Shown here: positions 46,595 to 56,875 of the stretch, piece after piece
Layout of the letters: every line of letters begins with the position of its first letter
How positions within the stretch are numbered: the first letter of the stretch is position 1
Assembly (NCBI GenBank): GCA_023014365.1
Contig: JAEBUN010000015.1
Coordinates: forward strand, 806,001-870,000
Length of the DNA stretch: 64,000 bases
Source of the DNA: Lepiota brunneoincarnata
Lineage: Eukaryota > Basidiomycota > Agaricomycetes > Agaricales > Agaricaceae
Direction: 5' to 3'
Made by a program: the position numbers and the translations under genes
The notes under the pieces: model-generated
Seen by the model: only the letters and a program-made list of their open reading frames with translations
Told to the model about the DNA's origin: nothing
The model's database searches: none

Positions 46595-48797
46595 ATGGAG
46601 TTCAAGCTCGTGTACCGCATCCTCAGAAAAATATCAGCTTGGAGCATCGGGGGCTGGTACTCTGAGGTGCATGTCGACGGCGCTGAGAATGTGCCTAGCA
46701 CGGGGGCCCTGATTGTGTATGTGTATATCCAACCATTCGTAATTCCACGAGCGCTGACTTTGTATGGATGTGCAGCGCCTCAACCCATCATAATGAACTA
46801 ATTGATATTGCTACATTGTGTAACTTGTTAACTTTTTCTTTCGCGTCTTCTGGAACTCATGGGAACGGTTTCTAGCGGCGACTATGCCCCATGGCAGACA
46901 ACTCTGCTTCTGGGCAAAGTCATCCATGTTTAAGCATCCAATAGCCAGATTTATTATGGAGAGTAGCGGTGCGATTCGAGTGCAGAGGAACCCAAATCGG
47001 GTGCCCACCTCCTCGACTCCCCCCAACGAGAGCAACGGTTCCTCATCTGATAACAATGGGGCCAACAGCACCAGTACTCAAGCAGACTTGTTCAAAGACA
47101 CGTCCCGCGCGCTCGCAGAGGGCAAGGTGGTTGGTGTCTTCCCCGAAGGCACGTCGTACACCCTGCCTGCTATTGCTCAGGTGCTACCTGGTACTGCTTG
47201 GGCTGCGGTGGAGTATGCGAAGGTAGTGCGCAAGGAGAGATTGGCTAACTTGAGCGAGAAGGAGAAGTTATATTTGAGAGGGAAGGGAGAGAAGATTGGG
47301 CTGGGGATTGTCCCAGTGGGTATTGTGTATGAAGATAAGACCAGGTATTTGAGTCGGGTGAGTGGTGATCTCTGTTTGGGTCCTTCCATGCGTTGATATG
47401 GTCCACTTCTAAGGTCTCTCTCCGGTGAGCTACCTAGAAGTCTACATATAACCGTGGATATTAAGCGTACCTATCTAGGTTCGGCGAACCGATTGATATG
47501 GATACGTATACCGAGGAATTGTTCGATTGGAAGGTTGACCCGGAGGAGGCTGCTAAATCAGTCGTTAAGAAGCTGAATGCCGAGATTGAGAAGAGGCTAA
47601 TTGGGTTAACTGTTAATGCTCCGGACTGGTGAGGTTCCTTGCATGCTATTTATTGTTGAGATTCTGAGGGTTGTGCAGGGAATCGTTGTACGCCACCCGG
47701 ACAGCAATGAAAATTCTCTGGAAGGATCAAGAGAATGTTCGGATGGGGAATTGGGTTGAGATTTGCCAAAAGTACGCAAAAACCCTTTCAAATTTTCAAG
47801 TTGCTCATGAGGACACAGTCTCGTCAATCTCCTTGCTTCGCCACAGCCCAATGCAAAACTAGAACAAGTGCAAAAATCTCTGATGCGTTACTATGCTCTA
47901 CTTCATTATACCGGCATCGAACATGCCATACTTGAGGATATTCTCCCGGTCTCGTCAACCTCCCTCTTTGAAAATAACCTTCGTGTTTCACTACTGTTGC
48001 GCGCCGGGGCCGGGATTGCTGTTGGGTTACCTTTTGCTCTTCTTCGTCTGGTCGCCTTCATTCCACCTTTCCTTTTTCATATACCCGGGTACTTGGTCAG
48101 CCGAATTGCTGTCAAGGCGCTTTACACCCCCGGTGAAGAGGAGACAGAGGCTCAATACCGGTCATTGGGAGGTGGGCTTGGGCTGGGTATCGGCACTGCA
48201 CTCTCATTGAGTGTGCTCTGGAAGATGAATGCATTGGCTGGCTGGAACTTCTTCGACGGAAACCTGGCAGATGGTGTAAAGAAGTTCTTGGGTCTGTTTG
48301 GGTTAGTTTATGGGAGCGTTTATATTCTTGTCAATTGGCATCTGTTGCTCGTGAAAGGTTTGTCACGACTCCTTGCTTTGCTTGAAACATGATGTTAATT
48401 TTGCGATCCAGGGAACCTGAGGCAGTACGTGTTGCTGTTGCTGCGATGTGACAGTTACCTTATGTTTTGACTACGCAGATTTCGCCAACTGGTGACTTTT
48501 GGAAAACTCGTGCTAGGGGCACTTTTCCCTGGCGGGTTGCGGCCCGAGCAACTGCAGGCGTACAGCAGGCCGCCACCTCCCCCCGTGAACATTTTTGTCA
48601 AGAGAGATCTCGCCGCTCTAGGTGCGGACGCTTTGGTACACCCACCGCCGATTTCCTCGAGCAAGTTGGTTCGGGAGTTGCTGACAGCACGTCTGCAAGC
48701 GTATATTAATCTTGGAAATTATTTGAGAATTTTGGACCGAAAGGAGATGACCTTTTTGTTGAGCCAGGGGGCTCGTGTACCTTCTGTTGTGTCATAG
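46595..48797 (+). CDS. Glycerol-3-phosphate / DHAP acyltransferase (Gpt2/Sct1 type)
   Basis: Multi-exon gene: 46595-46716, 46776-46819, 46876 to about 47356, then further exons to 48797, all joining in frame. N-terminus MEFKLVYRILRKISAW. Acyltransferase motif I is THHNELID (the HX4D catalytic pair). Motif II lies near SSGAIRVQRNPN. Motif III is VFPEGTSYT, and motif IV is near GLGIVPVGIVYEDKTRY. A long insertion rich in Ser/Asn separates motifs II and III, and a C-terminal membrane region follows (LLRAGAGIAVGLPFALLRLV, LGLGIGTALSLSVLWKMNAL, YGSVYILVNWHLLLVKG). It ends RILDRKEMTFLLSQG. The enzyme makes lysophosphatidate at the ER as the first step of glycerolipid synthesis. An in-frame upstream ATG (46493) exists, but the family start favours 46595. 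Confidence 0.9.
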
Positions 48798-49054
48798 GTC
48801 TATGTGTATGTAGAGTAGATGTAGAAGTATGGATGTCTGCCCATGTGGGCGCCTCGAGCTGTTGTGGGATCCGTATTAGGACGCGTTGATTCGCCTGTAG
48901 CCTCCGCATCCACCATTCCCTGCTGGATGCCCTCCTCGACTCCTTGTCCTATTTCACTCTAGCCATTGCCCACACCGGCGACGGACTTCCTTTCTCTTGT
49001 GTTTCTTACTCTCTTCTGTGTTTTTTTCTTGGTTTTGGATATATTACCTCTTGA

Positions 49055-52000
49055 ATGCTCGTTCTACACCCCTCAAGCCGTTGCGACGTCTGTCTCGATC
49101 CATATACCTTTGAATCGCCCTCCCAAACACCCCATGCGATTCCATGTGGACATGTATTCTGCAAAGTGTGAGTCAGGCTTATCTAGCATGCATCTACCAG
49201 GCGTCCATCTGACACTACTCCTCTGGGACTTTCGCATCTCTAGATGTTTGACGACCGTCCAACCACCTAATTGCCCACTTTGTCGGAAAGCATTCCTTTC
49301 GGATAGGGTAAAGAAGCTACATGTCGACAGGCCAGAGTCGTTGGACGAGACGAAGGAGATAGAGCTGTTACAGCGGTTAGTGCTTACCTGGGACGCTTCG
49401 GAAGAGGAGCTGTTGGCTCTGCTGGAGGAGATTGAGGTATGGCTGGATGACAAAGACGAAGATGGAGTGCGTATTCTTTCTTCACCTGTGGCTTGTATTT
49501 ACTGACGGTGGACGGACAGAATATGCCCTTAAGGAAGGCTGTGGGCACTTTGGCTAAGTATCAGAAATATAAGACGAGGCGGATGGACGATCATAGGATG
49601 ATCAAGAGGCTCAAAGACAAGATTAACCATGATGATGAACAGAAGGCATATGAGAGGGAGACGTCCAAGGCGATAGAGTCGAGTTTGCTTGGGCAGGTAG
49701 AGATGCTGCAGACGTAAGTTGATTTCTTCCTTTCTTCCAGGTCAACGCTGACGTTTTGTCCAGTCAGGTATGTTGTGTCTGGTGCTCTGTCCCACTCTCA
49801 GCGAGAGCTTAATGTGTCTGTCTCGGTAGCTTTCGGCGACACAGGATCAGCTGTTACGGCTGAGGAGTGAGACCAGTAATAGAGCTGCGACTTCTGAAAC
49901 TGTAGAACTACAAAAGTGAGCATTTATATCTAGCTTGTGACCGCACACCCCGCTGACTGCTACACAGCCAAGTGAGTGAACCCCCCCGTGGCTGTGGGTT
50001 GTCTGTTAAGCCGGATCTCTGACTCCTTGCCGTCGTAGATTGCACAATATGAATCCGAACTAGAGCATCTAAGGCCCCTGGTCTCCAGGCTCACACAATA
50101 CGAACAAGAGCTCGAACGACTCCGACACGAACTCCAACGCTACGCTTACCCCGTTTCATCACTCCGCAGCAATCCTCTCCCACCTCCACCTGAACCCATC
50201 TCCTATGACCACCTCCCCACCCTCGCCCAAGCCATCGCTTCTAATGCTAGGACCAATGCCGCCGCACCTACACCCCCGTCCCGACTCCCTTATATTGACA
50301 TCGGCACCGAACGCAGCACACGTTCTGCCGACTCCCCCAATGGTGTTCCCTCTGCATATGTCAATGGCTCAAGAACTGAACTTTCGCAAGAGCCTTCCCC
50401 ACGCGACAAAAAGGGTAAGGGGAAGGAAAGAGAACCAGGGCCCTCGTACGACCTATACTCTTCCCACCCGAATCCAACACCCAAAGGCCCCGTTTCCATC
50501 TTGGCGGGAGCGACGCCCCGCCAGCGAGTAATACCAACCTCACCCAATCCTCCTATCCCCCCGTCTGAGTTGGGTTCAGAATTAGACTCGGAATCCTCCG
50601 AATCTACGACAAGGCCATCAGATCCTGCGAGAGATTGGTTGGACCCCTACACACTAACTGCAGCGTACATTTCCGAGTATGCGACGGGATACGGTGCTGG
50701 TTATCATTTGGCTGAGTACACCAATGGAACACGAGCCGCTGTTGGCCTTCATGGTCAACCGAATTCGAGAGAGGAGAGGGAGAGGGAGATTAGGAGCCGA
50801 CCACCAGAGTTGATGAGTTCCCTGCATTCTGCATTGATCGAGTCACCAGTAGAGAGACCTATTCCCCTGAGCCATGACCGGGACTCACAACAGCTCGATG
50901 GGGTTTCGACTACCACTGCGGACTCTTTGTCTTTAATTTCAACTTCTGCTGCCGGGGACGGGCTCAACGGTATCACGACCAGAAGGCCAAGGAACCCGCC
51001 ATCGCAGTCCTCACAAAGCCAGAGCCAAACACAAGGCGACGGGATACTTTTCCGATGTCTCGACGCTATCTTCCGTCAACACCGGAACGTCCACGGCTGA
51101 TAGTAAACTCTCCAGGCACCAGGCGCATAGGAGGAATACCAGTCAAGCTGTAGATGGGCTGGGCCTGGGACTCCCCTCAGCTCTTATAGCCGCCCATAAC
51201 CCCAATGCAAGACCACGTACTACACGTCATGCAAGCCTGCCTGTACAGCCTCCCTCCAATATTCTCCCCACTGCCGTGGCCGCCACCACCGCAACAACGG
51301 CGACGGCCCCAAATGCGACTGCAACAGCGGCAGCGGACAACAATTCGGTCAGGACGAACGGCACACGGGGCAGTGCGTCATCATGGGGGACTATACATAC
51401 ACATACTGCCCCGGTACTCGATTGGCAGAGTACTGGAGGGAGCCTCAGTGAACTCGGTCTTAGAACCTTTGCGTCTAATGCGGCTCTGCCCTTGTCCACG
51501 GATTCTGGTGCGGATGGGACCGCAGACTTGGAGAACTGGGGACCTGTGGTACCTGATGGTCTGATCTCTAACACCAATACTACCAACAGTCGGGGTACGA
51601 GCGTAGCCACGAATGTGAATGGGATTGTGAGTGGAGAAGGTCGACATGGACATGCATTCCCATTGAGGGAGAGTGATGATGAGAGGACACCAATGACTCG
51701 TTCGACACGTACTTTAGCGTCAAATTCGTCGGCGCCGACGGCTGGGTCGACGTACCCCGTGTTGGATGTGATGAACATTCAAATCCGGCCGCGGGAGAGG
51801 GAAGGGGATGGGCCTAGGGAGGGTTCGGGCCACAGGGACCGAGATAGGGGAAGGAGTCGGGATGGGGATCGCGAAGCTCGGAGGCGGTCATCGCATCCAG
51901 CTTCACTTGTCCCAGCAGGAGCTGGAGAGGGTACAAGGTACACGCAGATGATGACTGTTCCAGAGCAGCCAAGTAGGGGGCAACAACAACCTCATACAGC

Positions 52001-52493
52001 TGGTGGGTCCTATTCGGGTACTCACACAAGTCACCTGTGGTTCGAGAACCCACCATCAGCAAATCATAGGCATCCCTCGTACATCCAGGACCAACCGCAG
52101 AACCAAACGTCCCAAACCCCAAACCAAGCTCCGCCTCAGTCTCAGTCTCAGTCCCAGTCTCAGTCACAGTCACAAACACGTCGCCCGGCACCCGCTCGCA
52201 GACTCTCCATGTCCACAGCCGTCAACCCCGAACGTAACTCGAATCCTCATTCTGCCGCACCCAGCACGGCACCCGCAAACCCCTCGTGGTCTGAGGCGGG
52301 GTACTACACCGACGGACCTTCGCGGAACATGCACCCGTTCACCTCTCCGACCCTGTTCAGCTCGAACTCTGACTCGAATGCGTTGGGTTTAGATGGGCTA
52401 GATGATAGGGGCCCTTTGCAGATCACCGCACCGACACCTGTTGTCGCCGGTAGGAATCCTTTGAGGTCGTTCAGCTATGATTCACTTTCGTGA
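49055..52493 (+). CDS. RING-finger / coiled-coil protein, long Ser-rich tail (paralogue 2 of 3), with microexons and a frame break
   Basis: Exons 49055-49167, 49244-49466, 49520-49713, 49764-49767, 49830-49915, 49968-49971 and 50039 onward. RING: MLVLHPSSRCDVCLDPYTFE, PHAIPCGHVFCKVCLTTV and NCPLCRKAFLSDRVKKLHVD, a full C3HC4 set. Coiled coil follows: MIKRLKDKINHDDEQKAYER, LSATQDQLLRLRSE, IAQYESELEHLRPLVSRLTQ, YEQELERLRHELQRY. The tail is Ser/Pro/Gln-rich with a (SQ)n run near 52140-52175. Two 4-base exons are needed to keep the coil in frame. In the tail the frame changes by one base near 51040-51056 (QSQTQGDG to YFSDVSTLSSVNTG), without a usable intron; without the change translation stops at 51100, losing about 460 residues. 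It is a probable E3 ligase of unknown target. Confidence 0.75.
49764..49767 (+). other. 4-base microexon (TCAG) in RING gene 2
   Basis: Flanked by ..TTTTGTCCAG and GTATGTTG.., with a CTGAC branch site about 13 bases before the upstream AG. Including TCAG joins CAGAC to CTTTCG as Q-T-Q-L-S; leaving it out, or using the earlier CAG acceptor (27-base exon), brings a stop codon shortly after. Confidence 0.6.
49968..49971 (+). other. 4-base microexon (CCAA) in RING gene 2
   Basis: Flanked by ..CTGACTGCTACACAG and GTGAGTGAAC... Its inclusion links CAAAA to ATTGCACAATATG as Q-N-Q-I-A-Q-Y, continuing the heptad-like coil. Both flanking introns have branch-like CTGAC motifs. Confidence 0.6.
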
Positions 52494-54201
52494 GATGCTT
52501 AAAGGTTCCTTCCTATATACATATATTTATCTTTTGTGACTGATGCTCTTGTATAATCAATCTGGATTTTTTTTCTGCTGTGGTGACCTCCACTGTTTCG
52601 GATTCATTTGTTGTTAATACGCTTATTCAATTCACTCCATACTCCGTCCCAGTCGCGTTGGTCTACAGAAGGACTTGTTCTCATTAGCCCTATTCTGGTG
52701 AGACTAAGTATGAATGCCCAAAACCGGCACAAGAAATTAAGGTCTACCCGTGATCATGGGCAAAACCTGAAACGCCCTTCAAAGGGTCATTCGTGAATTG
52801 GTATGTTGAGTTTATCTCCGAACATCGACTCAGGGCTATTCCTGTGCTTGTGTCACCAGATGATAAAAGTCTCAAGAAGCCATGTGTTGTTTGTTACGGT
52901 GGTTGCTGAGGTGGAATGACCTACTAGAGAAGATTGATTTGGTGGTACTGACAGATAGGACTCGGGACGACGGCCACCAGAAGAAAGAAAAAAAAAGGTG
53001 ACAGGTGAGAGCTTGTGGCTCTGACCTGAGTCTGCCCTAGGATATAGTTGGGTCGAAGAGATAGTATCGCTTGGCTAGCTGGGACACCATGGTCTACTGT
53101 CAAGAACTCTTGCTGGTGCAACAACCTGAAGGTTTGTTTGCAGGTAACTTGTTCATCACGAGGGGTCATGTATGTCCGTATGTGCTGATCTCGCAGCTAT
53201 ATCGGAGCGATCACTAGGGGAAGAACAACTGATGCTCCCGGATAGGCAGGTTCCTCTTCTTCTAAGGCAAGTCGTGATGATAGCTGTGGCTATAGACTGC
53301 AGACATCGATAAACACGAGCACTTGCCCTATCCAATTAGACACGAGGAGTTTAAAGAAGGTGGACTCGCCGAGGCGCCCCCCCTTGATGTTGTGATATGG
53401 GGACAATGAAATTGTAAACGTGATTTCTGGTGTGCAATCCGGGAGGTTGGCGACAAAGCTGTGTATTCCGAGAGTTGAAGTTCGTGTGTGGGGGGCTTCG
53501 GAGGCCACGTATTTTTGGCTGGGGGGCTTTGGGTCAAATGTGCAGTGTTTATCCTTCTATGAATGTCCTGGGACCTGCTTGGAGCCCGTCAGGTGAGAGA
53601 TCGACAACAGACGCGGACCGTCCACATTCTTTTTAAGTTTCCCTCGGATAACGACGATTTGCTTCGATGCTGTTATCAAGGGTTTGACTCATCTTGAATT
53701 GAGAATTTTTTTCTAGGGTGAGAGCTGCAAATGCGCGGAATGTGAAATGAACTTCCTGCACATGCCGAGTGGATACCAGGAGTAGGACGGATTATCCGGG
53801 ATGATTTTTGATTGGCACGGTCGCTTTGCCCTCAGGCTTCCCTGCAGCTTGAAGGATATATAGGTGATGCATGAGGCTCGGAAAGAAAGATCGGCGATAG
53901 TTTATTCCCGAGCCCGTGGATAATGTTGGAAGCTTGGTTTAGAGGTGACCTGTCAGTTGAGGGTACAATCCCGAAATTCACGATCCTGGACCGACAAACG
54001 GAGATTGGGTTCTGTTGGTCTGGCCCGGAGAGCTCACCTGTCGGATATGGACCACTTAAATTATATTGCCACCGTGGGAAAAGCTAGGCGTGGGCGCATG
54101 ACGTGGGGGGAGCCGCTCGCGCTCGCCGCTGTACTCGCACCGCTTGCAACCTATGTCGCTGGTACGTACTGCTCTACAGGGTTCACATTGTGTTTGTATT
54201 C
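52494..54201. other. Intergenic region
   Basis: No supported gene over 1.7 kb. An upstream noncoding or first coding exon of the SNARE gene may lie near 54045-54165, but I cannot fix it. Confidence 0.4.
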
Positions 54202-55148
54202 ATGCTATGGACTCAGATCCATGCGCTCGTGGCAAAGGGGCAAACCATTCTTGCAGAACATCAACTAGCTGGGAAGCGGGACTTCTCACAAGGTGCGTTT
54301 CCCCGAACTTCTCGACCACGGAATGACAGTATTCAGTCGAATCGACAGCCACACAGACCATTCTGTCGAAAATTCCACCAAATGACAGGTGACGGTTCCT
54401 CCGAACACATTGAACCGGAGCAGATGCTCATTCGTTTGGGGTTAGCAAGCTCACCTATGTCTGGGAACAATACCTCTTTCACTATGTGTCGGAAGGAGGG
54501 TACATATACCTAGCTATGGCGGATGACTCTGCAGGGAGGTGAGTATGAGGTAGACTTGTCTGGTTGCATCCGAACTCACGCTTGTCCAGGAGGATGCCTT
54601 TTGCATTCTTGGCTGAACTCCAGCGCAAGGTAAGCATTCGCATGCTATCATTAGGCCGGCTCCTTATTACTCATCCTTTACATCAGTTCAGCTCAACTCC
54701 ATCGTCATCTGCTCAAGATGACCCTCCGGCGTATGGGTTACAAGGCACCTTTGGTCCAACAATATCATCGTTGATGCACACTTACAACACCGCCCCACCT
54801 ATGGATGAGCTTGCGCGTGCTCAGACGGAGCTTAATCAGGTGAGGGACATAATGGTGCAGAACGTGGAGCAGATCTTGAGTAGAGGGGAACGAATCGAAC
54901 TTCTCGTCGATAAAACGGATGCAATGGTGGGTCAAGCCACCGCATTCAGACGAGGCGCCCGCAGTGTTCGACGTCAGATGTGGTGGAAGAACAAAAAGGT
55001 TCTGGGCATTTCCGTCATTGTTGGATTGGTGAGTGACACCAGTATGTTTCGGGGGTTGCCAGCTTTTAATAGTCACTACTAGCTCTTAATCTGGCTGCTT
55101 GCTGCAGAATTCTGCGGTGCAGGACTGAACAAATGCGGTCGTAGTTGA
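54202..55148 (+). CDS. VAMP7-like R-SNARE (longin + synaptobrevin)
   Basis: Spliced exons give an N-terminal longin domain (IHALVAKGQTILAEHQLAGK, VESTATQTILSKIPPNDS, KLTYVWEQYLFHYVSEGGYI, YLAMADDSAGRRMPFAFLAE), a linker FSSTPSSSAQDDPPAYGL, and an R-SNARE helix (ARAQTELNQVRDIMVQNVEQ, ILSRGERIELLVDKTD with the zero-layer Arg). Then come the basic WWKNKK stretch and a C-terminal membrane anchor split by an intron (VLGISVIVGL / LLIWLLAAEFCGAGLNKCGR), ending at 55148. Such SNAREs drive fusion with the vacuole or plasma membrane. The start is uncertain: the ATG at 54202 (MLWTQIHALVAKG) is in frame, but a separate short first exon upstream would fit the usual longin start better. Confidence 0.85.
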
Positions 55149-55316
55149 GACTCTTTGATCAAGACATAGACCTCCTTCGTTATTCACTGAGCCCGACAGT
55201 ACACTCCTTGATAGTCGGTTGTACCTTTTACCACTTTCTCGTACCTCCCAAGATTTCCCTACTCCTTATAGTCGCCTTTTGTATTGCATTTGTAGCTGGT
55301 CAATCACGGATATGTC

Positions 55317-55970
55317 AGTGAGCCTTGTGCTAACCGCTCAAAGCCCCGCGATTGTTCCAATCACCTCGTCCTCCGCCACCCAAGCAGTCAAGCGCAATGT
55401 TTTTGATGATGAAGATCCGGCCTATCTGGGAGGTATCAAAGCTGACATTTCCAACCTCGTAAGTCATCGCCACCGCAAAACGCTCACAAACCAGATGACT
55501 ACTTATTTGACACAATCGCCGGGACAGGGGGAATGAATTATATTCCACATTACCGGCTATTGCGCTTCTCACTTTGTCCGAGGGGGCACTGGGGGAAATC
55601 ACCGACACCGAACCTCTATGGATCTGTGGTTGCGCCCTCTGGCAGTGCCTGGGCCATTTATATAAGAGTTGATCATCTTGCCCGTTTCAATATCAATCCT
55701 GTGAAAAAAGAAGATGCCCACACAGACATATATATCAGTACACGGGCCCCCCCATGGGTCCATCCTGTGTATCCAATAATAAAGCTCATGTAAGCAGCTT
55801 CTGAGGACCAAGTCTAACGGCCCATCCATCCCGCTACTCACAGTGGTTCCTCAGCTGGTATTTCCTTCCTTACTGAGCCACCAAAGGATGACATCAAGAG
55901 AGAAGAGCCTCGGATCTTGCTTATCGAGTTATCAACGAAAGATGTTCAATGTAGTCATCGCGATAAGTAG
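55317..55970 (+). other. Unresolved protein-coding signal (possible small gene)
   Basis: ATG at 55317 opens a frame with KRNVFDDEDPAYLGGIKADI ending at a GTAAGT donor (55460). Further on, protein-like stretches occur in one frame (STLPAIALLTLSEGALGEIT, then DTEPLWICGCALWQCLGHLY) and, after another gap, GISFLTEPPKDDIKREEPRI with a stop near 55970. The first junction does not keep frame with any visible AG acceptor, so either a splice site was missed, an indel is present, or the pieces are unrelated. I recognise no family. Confidence 0.3.
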
Positions 55971-56315
55971 TGCAAGTTCTTATTTCTTTTTTCCACTGGT
56001 TGGAACATTCGTAGATGTTCTTCAATGCAATGCCCCATCCTCCCCCCCCCCGATAATTCCAGTCTATTATTTACTTTCACACACCAGAAGCCCGTGAGGT
56101 AGTAACTTTATCTCGAAGAGGATCATCCAAGATGTACAAAATAACCCCTTTTCCTCTTTAAAGGTAGACCGGGCCATTCAAGACGTTGGCTACCCGTAAT
56201 GCCAACTTCCATGCCAACAATCCGGTGCCTATTACTCCACACTAACCTTCCCCCCCGCTCAATCACCCCTTTCCGTCCTCCTTCCTTCCCTTCCGCCGTC
56301 CCTCTCCCCGCAGTT

Positions 56316-56339
56316 GGGGGGTGGGGGGGGGGGGGGGGA
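56316..56339. repeat. G-rich homopolymer tract
   Basis: Six G, one T, then about 17 G on the + strand, in intergenic DNA upstream of no obvious gene. Seen directly. Confidence 0.8.
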
Positions 56340-56875
56340 GCCGATCTCCCACCTTGACATATTTGGGTTGCTGAGTGCTACTGAGTGGTTCTGCCCACTC
56401 TCCGCAGCATCGAGCCGCCGACAAAGAAGTTCTGATCGCAATCACAAACTTCTCGAAAGCGATAATCGATCAGAATAAAGAAGTAAACCGAGTAATCATG
56501 CACATAAATTGCTATTAGTACATTGAAATGTGTGGGATGTGTGTGTAGTTATGCCAAAATGATACAACCGTTGGAAGGCAGACAGGAACGAGACAAAAGC
56601 CAGGCCACGCCAAGAATTGAAGAGGCATCGGCCTATTCCAGAACACAATAAATACATTTATGAATGAGAAGAGGGGGGAGAAAAGAGAAAAAAGAAAAAA
56701 AAAAAAGGAGAAAGGAGAACGAGAATAAAGTCGAAAAAGTCGATGAAAGGGGCGATTATTAGATTTGCCTAACCCAACATAACGTATGAAACACCGTCCA
56801 GTCTATGTCGGAAAGAGGTAACATGACCTCCAATGATACAAAGAACGGACTTGTAGAAGAACGCCGCTGCCGCAG

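Larger units (their letters stand above)
55149..56875. other. Mostly intergenic, with an unresolved coding signal
   Basis: Apart from the candidate exons described at 55317-55970, this holds a G-rich tract (56316-56339), a C run near 56040, and A-rich sequence near 56680-56710. No other gene supported. Confidence 0.4.

Noticed and set aside
51227..51778. Minus-strand 183-codon open frame
   Set aside because: It lies antisense to the low-complexity tail of RING gene 2, and the composition is explained by the sense strand.
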